Positions 1-8,649 of a stretch of DNA of 64,000 nt are shown here, in pieces. Both the position numbers and the translations under genes were made by a program. Numbering within the stretch: position 1 is the stretch's first letter; the number at the start of each line of letters is the position of its first letter. This DNA is from Chelativorans sp. AA-79 (GTDB taxonomy: Bacteria > Pseudomonadota > Alphaproteobacteria > Rhizobiales > Rhizobiaceae). Where the stretch lies: NCBI RefSeq assembly GCF_029457495.1, contig NZ_CP120361.1:3550001-3614000 (forward strand), written 5' to 3'. A model generated the notes under the pieces. The model saw nothing but the letters and a program-made list of their open reading frames with translations. It made no database searches and was not told the DNA's origin.

Positions 1-19
1 TCTCGGGCACCTGAAAATC

Positions 20-409
20 GTGCAATCCCAACGAGCCAGAACGTCGCGCAAAAGGATTGTATCGGATCTGGCTGTCGCTATTCTCTTTGTGTTCGCATTT
101 CTTCAGAGCCACGTCGGCCAGACTGCCCCGCGTTTCGACCCAGCCCCCCCGGGCCACGTTCATGCTCACGAGGATCACGGAGCTGGCCATGACCATGCGG
201 GCGCGGCTCAGCACGACGAACACACCACTTCCCACAAAGAAGATCATGACCACGGCAAGAATGCCCACTGTCATGCCTTTATCGGTTTATGCGCCGCGGT
301 CTATGCAGTGCATCCTGCACCACTGCAGGTGGTCCGTTTCATCTATTCCAAAGCCGGCAAGGCGTATACTCATGCGCCGCCTGTCCCCCCTCCCTTGCAA
401 CTGATCTGA
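20..409 (+). CDS. small His-rich membrane-anchored protein, possible metal binder
   Basis: The 129-residue product has one hydrophobic N-terminal segment (about residues 15-35) followed by a stretch very rich in His and Asp/Glu (residues about 46-85, many HxH and HDH groups) and a second weakly hydrophobic piece containing Cys residues. This is the composition of small periplasmic metal-binding proteins that accompany copper or zinc transport genes, so metal binding is inferred, not shown. The reading frame begins with GTG at 20 and no strong ribosome binding site is visible, so the true start is uncertain. No partner transporter lies within the window; upstream genes are out of view. Confidence 0.5.
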   Translation: MQSQRARTSRKRIVSDLAVAILFVFAFLQSHVGQTAPRFDPAPPGHVHAHEDHGAGHDHAGAAQHDEHTTSHKEDHDHGKNAHCHAFIGLCAAVYAVHPAPLQVVRFIYSKAGKAYTHAPPVPPPLQLI

Positions 410-462
410 ATTCCTGAAGCGCCGCCCAGGCGGCAATCGGTTATTCAAACGGTTCCTCTGCA

Positions 463-747
463 ATGAAACGCAATATCGACGACGCTATCCGTCCGGAAGT
501 GTCGAGCATGGCTTCGCTTGCCATTCTCGTCGAGTTGCTGGCGAGACTCAGCGCCACAAATTCCGACCTGAGACTGGTCACCCTTACGGCTCTGAAAGCA
601 GCGGCAGACGGGCTGCAAATCGTAGCCAAAGAGCATCATGGGAAGGATGAAAAGGACGTGCTGATCGAAGCGGCGAACACCGTAAGAGAAATACGCCTGT
701 CCATCTTCGACCAGTTGGAAGCGAACAAGCCCGGCTCCAAGCACTGA
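463..747 (+). CDS. hypothetical protein, 94 aa, helical
   Basis: I do not recognise this family. The 94-residue product has no signal peptide or membrane segment and reads as mostly alpha-helical (for example the run from SMASLAILVELLARLSAT onward), with a charged C-terminus. It lies 53 bp after the His-rich gene on the same strand and is followed directly by a good hairpin terminator at 752-781, which supports it being a real transcribed gene and the end of a unit. No clear Shine-Dalgarno sequence precedes the ATG. Confidence 0.5.
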   Translation: MKRNIDDAIRPEVSSMASLAILVELLARLSATNSDLRLVTLTALKAAADGLQIVAKEHHGKDEKDVLIEAANTVREIRLSIFDQLEANKPGSKH

Positions 748-751
748 CCGG

Positions 752-781
752 AGAACACGCCCCAATATCGGGCGTGTTCTT
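752..781 (+). terminator. hairpin terminator after the 94-aa gene
   Basis: An 11-bp perfect stem AGAACACGCCC / GGGCGTGTTCT encloses a 7-nt loop and starts 4 nt after the stop codon. The T-run that follows is short, so termination strength is uncertain. Confidence 0.6.
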
Positions 782-873
782 CCGTTGTCGACGCGTTTCC
801 AGGGCACACAACCACTCTCGACCAGAGGTTGTCTGTCACAGCAGAGGAAACACCACATACGAAAGGTGAAGCA

Positions 874-1509
874 ATGGCACTCGCTATGGCGTGGCCAATC
901 ATCCTGTTTGCGGCTTTTAACGACAATATCCATCTGGCCGAATGCGCCTCGCTTACCGGCGCCGTTTTCGACGACCTCAACCAGAACGGCGTTCGGGAGA
1001 AAGGAGAATCCGGCGTGAGGGGCGTGCGCATCGTTACGGGCAGCGGCCACCAGGTTACGACCAGCAAGAATGGTCGCTATCAGGTGACTTGCGCCGCCAT
1101 CCCGAGCCGGCGAGGTGAATCCGAGCTGCTCCTCAACCTGGACATCCGCACACTGCCCCGTGGCTACAAATTGAGGTCCCGAAACCCACACCTGGTACGG
1201 GTGGCGGCAGGCGAATCGACTCAGATCGACTTTGGAATTTCGCTCGACCGCCTTGTCGTCACTGCGAGGGACGAGGATTTCAAGGCGGGCCGTGCCGACC
1301 TCACCGCCAAGGCGATGGGCGAGTTGGAGCCACTTTTCCCGGAATTACGCAAGAAACGTCGGGAGGTGCTCATCCTCTACCGCGGCAGCGACACCAAACA
1401 TGCTCGCGCTCGAGCCCAACATCTGAGAAAGACCATCCTGGAGCGATGGCGACAGAGGGGAAAAGACTACGATCTGCACATCGAGATCAGCATCCAAGCC
1501 GCCGAGTGA
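874..1509 (+). CDS. secreted SdrD-B-like protein with a degenerate OmpA-like tail
   Basis: The 211-residue product starts with a short hydrophobic leader (about residues 1-22). It then has a segment reading GAVFDDLNQNGVREKGE, the calcium-binding opening of SdrD B-like (Cna-B type) beta-sandwich domains, which extends to about residue 115. The C-terminal part (about 130-205) has the spacing of an OmpA-like domain (a long helix, LILYRGSDTKHARARAQHLR, then a last strand) but lacks the usual NxxLSxxRA motif, so this is tentative. ATG 874 is chosen over an upstream in-frame TTG at 829 because AAAGGTG sits at 862-868. It is probably exported to the envelope. Its role is unknown. Confidence 0.55.
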   Translation: MALAMAWPIILFAAFNDNIHLAECASLTGAVFDDLNQNGVREKGESGVRGVRIVTGSGHQVTTSKNGRYQVTCAAIPSRRGESELLLNLDIRTLPRGYKLRSRNPHLVRVAAGESTQIDFGISLDRLVVTARDEDFKAGRADLTAKAMGELEPLFPELRKKRREVLILYRGSDTKHARARAQHLRKTILERWRQRGKDYDLHIEISIQAAE

Positions 1510-1511
1510 CG

Positions 1512-1768
1512 ACGTGGGCAGGCACGCAAACACCGCCTGAGCCTGCCGGGGGTCCTTCGCGCGCAAGCGGTCGGTTCGGGCGCCGTTCGCGACGACAGAC
1601 GGTGCCCGGCCGCGGGGCGGATAGATCAGGGTTCCTCTGCCCGGTCCAGCGCCCGCTTGCCCATATGACGGCCGACGGCACGCTGCCTAACCAGCCCGGC
1701 GTCGAATCCGTTCGAAGAGGAGCAGGAATGGATGCGGAGCCCGTCGTCACCTTCGACCCGGTGGGGAC
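1512..1768 (-). other. gap after the propeptide-like gene; possible decayed protease domain
   Basis: This 257-bp gap lies downstream of the 195-codon gene on the minus strand. In a frame shifted relative to that gene, beginning at its stop codon, one can read GPHRVEGDDGLRIHSC and a further 30 residues before another stop. This has the flavour of the start of a secreted S1-type protease domain, but no catalytic His motif can be found. I regard it as possible remnant sequence only. Confidence 0.2.
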
Positions 1769-2356
1769 CTAGTCCGCGCCAGTCCCGCCTATGTCGAGGA
1801 TGGCAGGTTGGAGGACCATCGGCTCCTCGGCTTCGATCCGGACCGGAGCCCCCAGGGCTTCCGCCAGCGCTTCGCCGGCGGCGAGGCCGGCCATGTCGTC
1901 CGGCTCGACGCCGATGACGATCTCGCCGGTTCTCTCATCCACGTAGCGGCCGTGGGCCGTCGGCAGCGTCCGCTCGATGGTCGCGCGGCCGCCCTCCATC
2001 ACCGCCATCAGTTCAGTGAATGTATGCAGCGCGCCCGGCTCGAACACGACTTCGATGCGCTCGCCGCTGATTTGGTGCGTTTCCGGAGCCACTGCCGCAT
2101 GGCCGGTCAGCCGCACCACGATCCTGTTGCGCTCGCGCTCGAAATACATCCCCGCCAGACGGTCGGCATACCGCTCCTTCAGGTGAAGGACGAGCGGGCC
2201 GGTGTCGATATGTTTTTCGGACAAGGCGGCCACGGGATCGTAACCTGCCGGCGGCCCCGCCTGCGCCGGAACCTCGTTCACCTGCGCCATGCGGCCTTCC
2301 GCATGCGCCACTCCTGCCGTCAATGAGGCAATGACGATCGCTGCGATTGCCTGCAC
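1769..2356 (-). CDS. secreted protein resembling a protease propeptide, possibly truncated
   Basis: The 195-residue product has a clear signal peptide (cleavage near AHA-E, residue 19). The body contains LKERYADRLAGMYFER, RIVVRLTG and GRYVDERTGEIVIGVE. From memory, this pattern resembles the N-terminal prosegment of alphaproteobacterial secreted trypsin-like (S1) proteases. A catalytic domain should then follow after about residue 190, but the frame stops there at a TAG. The gene may therefore be the surviving front half of a broken protease, or a free-standing propeptide-like protein. It is likely periplasmic or secreted. Function is unproven. Confidence 0.5.
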   Translation of the reverse strand: MQAIAAIVIASLTAGVAHAEGRMAQVNEVPAQAGPPAGYDPVAALSEKHIDTGPLVLHLKERYADRLAGMYFERERNRIVVRLTGHAAVAPETHQISGERIEVVFEPGALHTFTELMAVMEGGRATIERTLPTAHGRYVDERTGEIVIGVEPDDMAGLAAGEALAEALGAPVRIEAEEPMVLQPAILDIGGTGAD

Positions 2357-2458
2357 TGTGTCGCTCCTCGATGATTCCGACCGGGAGAGTTGCGACTCAA
2401 AATGCGGCGATCGTAAGTTGATGCAGTCCGGACAGGGGTCGGAGGCGGCTTGATCTTG

Positions 2459-2707
2459 CTAGGTCGAAGACCGGGCGCGCCGTGGAGCTGCGGTCTTCGT
2501 TCGGCGCTGCTTGGCCGGAGCCGGGACCGCAGCCGCCCTCTCTTCTTGCTCCAGCCGTGCCTTGCGAAGCCGTGCGGTCTTGGCCTCGCGGCTCGCCGCC
2601 TCGGCGTCGATGATGGCCCGGGCGGTGTTGTCCGTGATATCGGCCTTGGTCTCGGCCTTCGACCGCGTGGGCCGGAACAGGTTATGCTGGGTGATGACGT
2701 CGCTCAT
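2459..2707 (-). CDS. small basic hypothetical protein, 82 aa
   Basis: The 82-residue product has an acidic-to-neutral helical middle (residues about 18-55, rich in Ala, Glu, Lys and Arg) and a very basic Pro/Ala/Arg tail, a composition seen in many small rhizobial cytoplasmic proteins of unknown role. No enzyme motif, signal peptide or membrane segment is visible. It shares strand with the cold-shock gene 114 bp upstream, but a probable terminator lies between them, so it is likely transcribed separately. Confidence 0.5.
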   Translation of the reverse strand: MSDVITQHNLFRPTRSKAETKADITDNTARAIIDAEAASREAKTARLRKARLEQEERAAAVPAPAKQRRTKTAAPRRARSST

Positions 2708-2734
2708 GCTGTCTCATCCTTCCGTTCTCAAGAA

Positions 2735-2762
2735 GCAAAAGGCCGGGCGCGAGCCCGACCTC
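2735..2762 (-). terminator. probable terminator of the 69-aa cold-shock gene
   Basis: On the minus strand GTCGGGC TCGC GCCCGGC forms a 7-bp stem with one G-T pair and is followed by CTTTTG. It lies about 60 nt past the stop codon of the cold-shock gene. Confidence 0.45.
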
Positions 2763-2821
2763 TCTTCTTCATCTCCGCAATCCGTGCCAGTACATCCGTG
2801 GTCACGGACAGAAGATGAAAC

Positions 2822-3031
2822 CTACGCAACCTGCAGGTTCTCGGCGGCATTCTTGCCGTTCCGGTTGTCCCTCACGACGTCAAAGCTGAGCTTTTGACCT
2901 TCCGCGATGGTTTGCATGCCGGAGCGCTCGACGGCGGAGATGTGGACGAAAACATCCGCACCACCATCATCGGGGGCGATGAAGCCGAAGCCCTTGGTTG
3001 AATTGAAGAACTTTACTGTTCCAGTGCTCAT
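2822..3031 (-). CDS. CspA-family cold-shock protein, 69 aa
   Basis: The whole 69-residue product is a single cold-shock domain, an OB-fold that binds single-stranded RNA and DNA and acts as an RNA chaperone in the cytoplasm. RNP1 is seen as KGFGFI (residues about 14-19) and RNP2 as VFVHIS (about 28-33). A strong ribosome binding site (AAAGGAAA) precedes the ATG, and a hairpin (3064-3089) lies about 17 nt further upstream. It is more diverged from the 11116 and 11708 cold-shock genes than those two are from each other: it has GGADVFVH in place of NGQKDVFVH or DGQKDVFVH. Confidence 0.93.
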   Translation of the reverse strand: MSTGTVKFFNSTKGFGFIAPDDGGADVFVHISAVERSGMQTIAEGQKLSFDVVRDNRNGKNAAENLQVA

Positions 3032-3063
3032 GACGATTTCCTTTCAATCGGTCACAGAAGATT

Positions 3064-3089
3064 GCTCACCACGCCCGAGGCTGGCGAGC
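3064..3089 (-). promoter_or_regulatory. leader hairpin of the cold-shock gene
   Basis: On the minus strand GCTCGCCA and TGGTGAGC pair (7 of 8 bp) around a 10-nt loop. The hairpin ends about 17 nt before the Shine-Dalgarno sequence. The other two cold-shock genes here have hairpins at a similar place. Confidence 0.35.
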
Positions 3090-3421
3090 GGTTCAGATCG
3101 ATTTTGAAGAGGAAGATCGCGTACGGCGTGTTTGCGCCAGAAACAAAGTTCGACAAGCAAGATCGATATGTAGGAACATAGGCGTCGGAGATGTCGGAAA
3201 CAAGACGCCGCTGAAAATAATGTCTTTGTCCCGCGCTGCAGGTCCGGCGACTGCCTTCCTCCACCTCCGGGCCGATGGGCGCCGTCGCACATGCCGGCGC
3301 GCGGCCCGCCTCCCCCAGCGGGCGGGACGGCTCCCCGCCACGCATTGACAGCGTGCCGTTCGGCCACGATGAATACCGCGGACGGAACGCCCCGCCAGCC
3401 ACGAAGACCAGGACCCATTGC
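3090..3421. other. intergenic region with no recognised gene
   Basis: This stretch of about 330 bp separates the divergent cold-shock gene and the Coa1-like gene. I see no convincing coding frame, tRNA or repeat in it. It presumably holds both promoters and the rest of the cold-shock 5' leader. Confidence 0.5.
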
Positions 3422-4066
3422 ATGGCCAGCCAGCCGCTCAACGAACCGGCCGAAATTCCCGCCGAGCTCGACCGCTGGAACTGGGGCGCCTTCCTGCTCA
3501 ACTGGATCTGGGGCATCGGCAACAGCGTCTTCATCGCACTCCTGATGTTCGTGCCGCTGGTCAACATCGTCATGATCTTCGTCCTCGGCGCGCAGGGCAG
3601 CCGCTGGGCCTGGCGCAACCGTGTCTGGCGCGACGCGGAGCACTTCCGCCGCGTGCAGCGCAAATGGGCGATTGCGGGGCTGATCGCCTGGATCGCCGTG
3701 ATCGGGCTTTGCGCCTTCGCAGTGATGAGCTTTCCGCTGGCGCTGAAGAACAGTGTGGCTTATCGGATGACGATGGAGACCGTGCGCGACGATGCCGGGG
3801 TGAAGGCGATGCTCGGTGACGGTATCGAACCGGCCTTCTGGGTGAGCGGCGGCATCAATATGCAGGCGGACGGCGGCGGCGCGGCGGCTCTCAGCATCCC
3901 CATCACCGGCAGCAAGGGCTCCGGAAGGGTCATTTCGCAGGCCCTGCGCACCGGCGGCGTGTGGGAGCTGCGTCTTGTCGTGGTCCGTATCGACGGGCTG
4001 GATTCGCCGCTGGTCCTGAAGAACACGGGCAATCTTCCGATCCCCAACGCCCCGCTCGATCTTTAG
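3422..4066 (+). CDS. Coa1-like (cytochrome oxidase assembly factor type) membrane protein
   Basis: The 214-residue product begins with a hydrophilic stretch ending RWNWGAFLLNWIWG. It then has two or three hydrophobic segments (about residues 20-60 and 80-105) and a soluble C-terminal domain (about 110-214). The membrane stretch followed by a small alpha/beta domain fits proteins annotated as Coa1/Tim21-type assembly factors in rhizobia. The family is named for a role in cytochrome oxidase assembly, but the bacterial proteins are uncharacterised, so function is inference. ATG 3422 is used because upstream in-frame codons encode low-complexity sequence without homology-like features. It converges on uvrB with a 12-bp gap. 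Confidence 0.6.
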   Translation: MASQPLNEPAEIPAELDRWNWGAFLLNWIWGIGNSVFIALLMFVPLVNIVMIFVLGAQGSRWAWRNRVWRDAEHFRRVQRKWAIAGLIAWIAVIGLCAFAVMSFPLALKNSVAYRMTMETVRDDAGVKAMLGDGIEPAFWVSGGINMQADGGGAAALSIPITGSKGSGRVISQALRTGGVWELRLVVVRIDGLDSPLVLKNTGNLPIPNAPLDL

Positions 4067-4078
4067 AGGAAGGTCGCG

Positions 4079-6910
4079 CTACCGCCCCGGCCGGCCCGTC
4101 TTTGCCGGGCGGCGCTTGCGCCGGCGCTCGTCAACCGGCTCTTCGTAGGAGCCAGCGCCAATCTTGCCGCGCCTCGGTTCGCCCGGTCCCTCGACAGGGT
4201 CGGGATGGGGGCGAACCGGCGGCGCCTTGCCAACGGGCTTTTCCGTGCGGCCGACGGTCATCTCGTCGAGCGTGTTCTTGCGGAAGAGCGTTTTGCCGGC
4301 GGGAACCGCATGCGCGCCCGAAGTGCCCATGTCGTCGAGGTGGGGCTTGCGGAAGAGGGGCTGGCCGGAGGCGTCGCGCTCCTTGGCGCCGCCGCTCGAA
4401 CCGTGCCCCTCCCCCTGAGCTTGTCGAGGGGGCCTTCCCTTCGCCCTGTCGCGCCTGCTCTTCTGGGTGTTCTCCACGCCGGCGTCGCGGGCGAGCGGAT
4501 CGTCCATGACGGCCAGCTCGGTTTCCTTGAGGCGCTTGATCTCGTCGCGCAGGCGGGCGGCCTCCTCGAAATCGAGGTCGGCGGCCGCGTCGCGCATGGC
4601 CTTTTCGAGGTGCTCGAGGTGGGCGGCGAGATTGTTGCCGACGAGATTGTTCAAATCCTCGCCCTTGGCGCCCCTGACCTCGGCGCGCACATGGTCGCGC
4701 TCGTAGACGGAGCCGAGGATGTCACCGATGTTCTTCTTGATGGATTCCGGGGTGATGCCGTTCGCGGTATTGAACTCGAGCTGCTTTTCGCGGCGGCGGT
4801 TGGTCTCCGCGATGGCGCGGTCCATGGAGCCGGTGACGTTGTCGGCATAGAGAATGACGCGGCCGTCCACGTTGCGCGCGGCACGGCCGATGGTCTGGAT
4901 GAGCGAGGTTTCGGAGCGCAGGAAGCCTTCCTTGTCGGCGTCGAGGATGGCGACGAGGCCGCATTCGGGGATGTCGAGGCCCTCGCGGAGCAGATTGATG
5001 CCGACGAGCACGTCGAAGGCACCGAGGCGGAGGTCGCGGATGATCTCGATGCGCTCCAGCGTGTCGATGTCGGAATGCATGTAGCGCACGCGGATGCCCT
5101 GCTCGTGCAGGTATTCCGTGAGATCCTCGGCCATGCGCTTGGTGAGCACCGTAACCAGCGTGCGGTACCCGGCGCGCGTGGTTTCGCGGATCTCCCCCAG
5201 CACGTCGTCCACCTGGGATTTGGCAGAGCGGATATCCACCGGCGGGTCGATGAGGCCGGTCGGGCGGATGACCTGCTCGGCGAAGACGCCGCCGGACTGC
5301 TCCATCTCCCAGTTTCCAGGAGTGGCGGAGACGCAGACGGTGGGCGGGCGCATGGCGTCCCATTCCTCGAAGCGCAGCGGCCGGTTGTCCATGCAGGACG
5401 GCAGGCGGAAGCCGTATTCGGCCAGCGTGGCCTTGCGGCGGAAGTCACCACGATACATGCCGCCGATCTGCGGGATGGTGACGTGGGATTCGTCGACGAA
5501 GACCAGCGCGTTGTCCGGCACGTATTCGAAAAGCGTGGGCGGCGGCTCGCCGGGGGCGCGGCCGGTCAAATAGCGTGAATAGTTCTCGATGCCGGCGCAG
5601 GAGCCGGTGGCCTCCAGCATCTCCAGATCGAAGCGGCAACGCTGTTCGAGGCGCTGGGCCTCGAGCAGGCGGCCGGCGGCTTCGAGCTCGACCAGCCGCT
5701 GCTTCAGCTCTTGCTTGATCTGCCTGATGGCCTGGTTGAGGGTCGGGCGCGGGGTGACGTAGTGCGAGTTGGCGTAGATCTTCACCGACTTCAGATCGTC
5801 GGTCTTCTTGCCGGTGAGCGGGTCGAACTCGGTGATGGTCTCGATCTCGTCGCCGAAGAGCGAGATGCGCCAGGCGCGGTCTTCCAGGTGGGCGGGGAAG
5901 ATCTCGATCGTATCGCCGCGCACGCGAAAGGAGCCGCGCACGAAATCCGCCTCGCGGCGCTTGTACTGCTGCTCCACGAGGTCGGCGAGAAGTTGGCGCT
6001 GATCAAGCCGGTCGCCCACCGACATCTGGAAGGTCATGGCGGTATAGGTTTCCACAGAACCGATACCGTAGATGCAGGAGACGGAGGCGACGATGATGAC
6101 GTCGTCGCGCTCGAGCAGGGCGCGGGTGGCCGAGTGGCGCATGCGGTCGATCTGCTCGTTGATGGAGGATTCCTTCTCGATGAAGGTGTCCGAGCGCGGG
6201 ACGTAGGCCTCCGGCTGGTAGTAGTCGTAATAGGAGACGAAATACTCGACCGCGTTGTCCGGGAAGAAGGACTTGAACTCGCCATAGAGCTGGGCGGCCA
6301 ACGTCTTGTTGGGGGCGAGGATGAGCGCCGGACGCTGCGTTTCCTCGATCACCTTGGCCATGGTGAAGGTCTTGCCCGAGCCGGTGACGCCCAAGAGCAC
6401 CTGCGTGCGCTCGTTCTCGTTGGCGCCGGCGACGAGGTCGCGGATGGCCGTGGGCTGGTCGCCCGCGGGCTGGAATTCCGACGCCATGCGGAACGGGATG
6501 CCGCCCTCGGATTTTTCCGGACGGGCGGGACGGTGGGGCACCCAGGCGGATTTGAGATTCGGGTCGCCGCCTTCGATGAGCCTCGACAGCGCTGCGACGG
6601 TTGCCGTCACCCCGCCGGGGGCGAGGCCCTCCGCCTCCTCCAACGTCATGTCGAGACCGGCGACAGGCATGAGCCCCGCGGCCGCGCGTTCCTTGGCGGT
6701 TGCAGCGCCGCCCATGGAGGTGCCGCGCGCGGTCTTGCCCGGAGCGGCGGAGCGCTCGGGGATCTTCTTCCTGGGTTTCGCCGGCTTCTCGGCCTCGCGC
6801 GTGAGCTCTGCGGCCCAATCGGAGATGGAGCCGGAGAGCGGCGTGCCGGAAAGCGGAGGCTGGGGCTGCTCCGCGAAGCCGCCGTGCTTCTTGTCTGAGG
6901 AATTGGCCAT
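4079..6910 (-). CDS. uvrB: UvrABC system protein B, excinuclease DNA-damage recognition helicase
   Basis: UvrB loads onto damaged DNA from the UvrA complex, verifies the lesion and recruits UvrC for nucleotide excision repair in the cytoplasm. Visible are Walker A GVTGSGKT (residues 174-181), the beta-hairpin [10 protein letters not shown] (227-236), the DESH Walker B motif (473-476) and a UVR domain with [16 protein letters not shown] late in the protein that binds UvrC. At 943 residues it exceeds the usual 670-700 by an N-terminal extension of about 140 residues and a C-terminal tail of about 130. The tail has an imperfect internal repeat ([12 protein letters not shown] and [12 protein letters not shown]) and two segments encoded by REP-like DNA. 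Long tails are known in rhizobial UvrB proteins. Confidence 0.97.
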   Translation of the reverse strand: MANSSDKKHGGFAEQPQPPLSGTPLSGSISDWAAELTREAEKPAKPRKKIPERSAAPGKTARGTSMGGAATAKERAAAGLMPVAGLDMTLEEAEGLAPGGVTATVAALSRLIEGGDPNLKSAWVPHRPARPEKSEGGIPFRMASEFQPAGDQPTAIRDLVAGANENERTQVLLGVTGSGKTFTMAKVIEETQRPALILAPNKTLAAQLYGEFKSFFPDNAVEYFVSYYDYYQPEAYVPRSDTFIEKESSINEQIDRMRHSATRALLERDDVIIVASVSCIYGIGSVETYTAMTFQMSVGDRLDQRQLLADLVEQQYKRREADFVRGSFRVRGDTIEIFPAHLEDRAWRISLFGDEIETITEFDPLTGKKTDDLKSVKIYANSHYVTPRPTLNQAIRQIKQELKQRLVELEAAGRLLEAQRLEQRCRFDLEMLEATGSCAGIENYSRYLTGRAPGEPPPTLFEYVPDNALVFVDESHVTIPQIGGMYRGDFRRKATLAEYGFRLPSCMDNRPLRFEEWDAMRPPTVCVSATPGNWEMEQSGGVFAEQVIRPTGLIDPPVDIRSAKSQVDDVLGEIRETTRAGYRTLVTVLTKRMAEDLTEYLHEQGIRVRYMHSDIDTLERIEIIRDLRLGAFDVLVGINLLREGLDIPECGLVAILDADKEGFLRSETSLIQTIGRAARNVDGRVILYADNVTGSMDRAIAETNRRREKQLEFNTANGITPESIKKNIGDILGSVYERDHVRAEVRGAKGEDLNNLVGNNLAAHLEHLEKAMRDAAADLDFEEAARLRDEIKRLKETELAVMDDPLARDAGVENTQKSRRDRAKGRPPRQAQGEGHGSSGGAKERDASGQPLFRKPHLDDMGTSGAHAVPAGKTLFRKNTLDEMTVGRTEKPVGKAPPVRPHPDPVEGPGEPRRGKIGAGSYEEPVDERRRKRRPAKTGRPGR
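4188..4210 (+). repeat. REP-like element half inside uvrB, diverged
   Basis: CCCTCGACAGGGTCGGGATG and the following bases match the common alphaproteobacterial short repeat CCCTCGACAAGCTCAGGGTG at most positions. It is inverted relative to the copy at 4409-4432 and is translated within the UvrB tail as part of [11 protein letters not shown]. Confidence 0.5.
4409..4432 (-). repeat. REP-like element inside uvrB, near consensus
   Basis: On the minus strand this reads CCCCCTCGACAAGCTCAGGG, the widespread short palindromic repeat of Hyphomicrobiales and Sphingomonadales genomes. It lies in frame in the C-terminal tail of UvrB and encodes [11 protein letters not shown]. Confidence 0.6.
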
Positions 6911-6999
6911 GGCGCCGAATATGGAGGCTCACCGCGCAAATGGGAAGAGGCGGCGCGTCGCCCCGGACCTTCCGCCGCGACGTTGCTGACAGGAGGCTG

Positions 7000-7548
7000 T
7001 CAGGAGGCGAAATCCCTCGGCCGCAGGAAGTGGGTGAGCCGGGCGCCTCCGGAGCCGAGGGCCGGCCAGGGCCCTTCGAACTCGAACCGTGCCAGCGCGG
7101 CGGTGGGGAATTTCTCCTCGATCCGCCTCAGGGCCGGCCGCTTTGAGCCCGGGCCGGCCAGCATCCGCGCGAACTCCTCCAGGCCGGGATTGTGGCCGAG
7201 GACGAGGAGACGCTGGACATTCTCGGGAACGGTCCTGATGGCTTTCAGGATCACGTCCGCGGAGGCCATATAGAGAGAATAATCGTAATCCGCGACGGGA
7301 GCGGCTTCGCCCAATTCCGCCCCGACCAGCCGCCAGGTCTGGCGGGTGCGCAAGGCGGAGGAGACGAGGGCCCGGTCGGGCACCCAGCCGCGCGCCGCGA
7401 TCTCACGACCCATCCTCGGCGCGGCCCTTTCTCCACGCTCGGCCAGCGGGCGGTCGAAATCCTCGAGCGCGGGATCCTCCCAGCTCGACTTCGCGTGGCG
7501 CAGCAAAAGAAGCTCCCTCACCGCCCTCTCCCGTTTCACTCCGGCCAT
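7000..7548 (-). CDS. SixA-type histidine phosphatase
   Basis: The 182-residue product belongs to the histidine phosphatase (phosphoglycerate mutase-like) superfamily. The catalytic motif is LLLRHAKSSW (residues about 14-23), with the second arginine in SALRTRQT and the second histidine in LVLGHNPGLEE. The RHAKS version of the motif is typical of SixA, which dephosphorylates phosphohistidine on phosphotransfer domains, but the substrate cannot be told from sequence. It is cytoplasmic, with no signal peptide. It lies 90 bp upstream of uvrB on the same strand and could share its transcript. Confidence 0.85.
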   Translation of the reverse strand: MAGVKRERAVRELLLLRHAKSSWEDPALEDFDRPLAERGERAAPRMGREIAARGWVPDRALVSSALRTRQTWRLVGAELGEAAPVADYDYSLYMASADVILKAIRTVPENVQRLLVLGHNPGLEEFARMLAGPGSKRPALRRIEEKFPTAALARFEFEGPWPALGSGGARLTHFLRPRDFAS

Positions 7549-7594
7549 GAACCGCTAGCACGAAGCGCCGCAAAGCGCGAAGCCCCCTCTCGCA

Positions 7595-8008
7595 TCATCC
7601 CTTATGACTGCGCTCGACCTTGGCGACGATGACGAGCGCGGCGGCAAGCAGCAGACTCCCGTTGAAAGGATGCATCGCCTGCAGGACGCCGGAGCCGGAA
7701 TTCTGACCGGCGACGATGTAGACGATCTGCAGGAGATAGAGCAGCACAAGGCATCCCACCCACCAGCGCAGCGGCCGGACGCTGCGCACGATCAGCGTCG
7801 AGATGAACAGTGCCAGGATCGGCACGGCGGCCAGCGCGCCCAGAACGGCGTGCCACTCCCAGAACGCGGCGTCCTGGAACAGGGAGAGACCAGCCGTGAA
7901 GAACTGAGCGAAGAGGAGAACCGGCACGAGCCGGGCCGCATGGGCGAAATGGCGTGGCGCAATGCGATGGGAGCGGTCGCCGGCGGGGCTTTCCTGAGGG
8001 AGGGACAT
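7595..8008 (-). CDS. four-helix membrane protein, DUF6220-like
   Basis: The 137-residue product has four hydrophobic segments (about residues 26-46, 53-73, 82-103 and 112-131) and conserved-looking His residues in FWEWHAVLG and AMHPFNGSLLL. Paired His residues within helices can mean haem or metal binding, but that is only a suggestion. The family resembles DUF6220 membrane proteins. ATG 8008 is preferred to the longer frame because GGGGTGATCG precedes it and it starts 5 bp past the stop of the quinone reductase gene, implying co-transcription and coupled translation. Confidence 0.65.
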   Translation of the reverse strand: MSLPQESPAGDRSHRIAPRHFAHAARLVPVLLFAQFFTAGLSLFQDAAFWEWHAVLGALAAVPILALFISTLIVRSVRPLRWWVGCLVLLYLLQIVYIVAGQNSGSGVLQAMHPFNGSLLLAAALVIVAKVERSHKG

Positions 8009-8013
8009 CACGA

Positions 8014-8607
8014 TCACCCCTGCACCGGGACGAGTTGCCGGGATCGGGCGGGCGCCTCGGCGGGCGTGATTTCGGCGATCCATCCGCGCAATTCGGCAAC
8101 GTAACGATGAGCGGCTTCTTCCCGTGCTCCGTCGGAAAGCTTGTCCGCCCGGTAGAGCAGGAAGGGATCTGACCAGGGGAGCGCATAGCGGCTCGCCATC
8201 GAGCGCAGCGGCTTCAGGATCTCATCCAACGGGAACAGGTTGATGCCCGACGGTGAATAGGCTTCCGGCACATTGCCCGCAGTAACCGCAAGCTTGAGCG
8301 GTGTACCTTCGAATTTCCGGCCTTCCGCCTCGTAGGCGATATAATACATGCGGGTGAGCACCGCGTTTTGCCACGCCTTCAGAAGCGGCGGCGCCGAATA
8401 CCACATCAGCGGGAACTGCAGCACCAGCCGGTCGGCAGAGAGCAGGCGGGCCGCCTCGCGGCCAGCGTCGATCTCGCCCGCCGGATAGAGCGCTTGCATA
8501 TCGACCACCTCCGTGCCGGGCACCGAGCCGGCGGCGGCGGCGAGGGCCGCATTGGCGCGGGAGCGTGAGAGATCATGGTGAAAAAGCAGGATCAGCGTCT
8601 TCGTCAT
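8014..8607 (-). CDS. NAD(P)H quinone oxidoreductase, flavodoxin-like fold
   Basis: The 197-residue product matches the KefF/MdaB/NQO1 family of FMN or FAD quinone reductases that carry out two-electron reduction of quinones in the cytoplasm. Visible are the nucleotide loop region FHHDLSRSRANAAL (about 9-22), the family motif LQFPLMWYSAPPLLKAWQ with the following R in VLTRMYYIAYE, and a GNVPEAYSPSG loop. ATG 8607 has GGAGG just upstream. It is divergent from a LysR gene with an AT-rich operator-like gap between, so that regulator probably controls it. This is a common arrangement for quinone- or electrophile-inducible reductases. Confidence 0.88.
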   Translation of the reverse strand: MTKTLILLFHHDLSRSRANAALAAAAGSVPGTEVVDMQALYPAGEIDAGREAARLLSADRLVLQFPLMWYSAPPLLKAWQNAVLTRMYYIAYEAEGRKFEGTPLKLAVTAGNVPEAYSPSGINLFPLDEILKPLRSMASRYALPWSDPFLLYRADKLSDGAREEAAHRYVAELRGWIAEITPAEAPARSRQLVPVQG

Positions 8608-8649
8608 GGCAACCTCCATTTGGTGATGGAGGGAAGATGCAGGCGCTAT

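Noticed and set aside
4205..5578. Long plus-strand open frame of 457 codons opposite uvrB
   Set aside because: It is the antisense shadow of uvrB; its translation is biased to repeated residues with no domain, and uvrB is certain.
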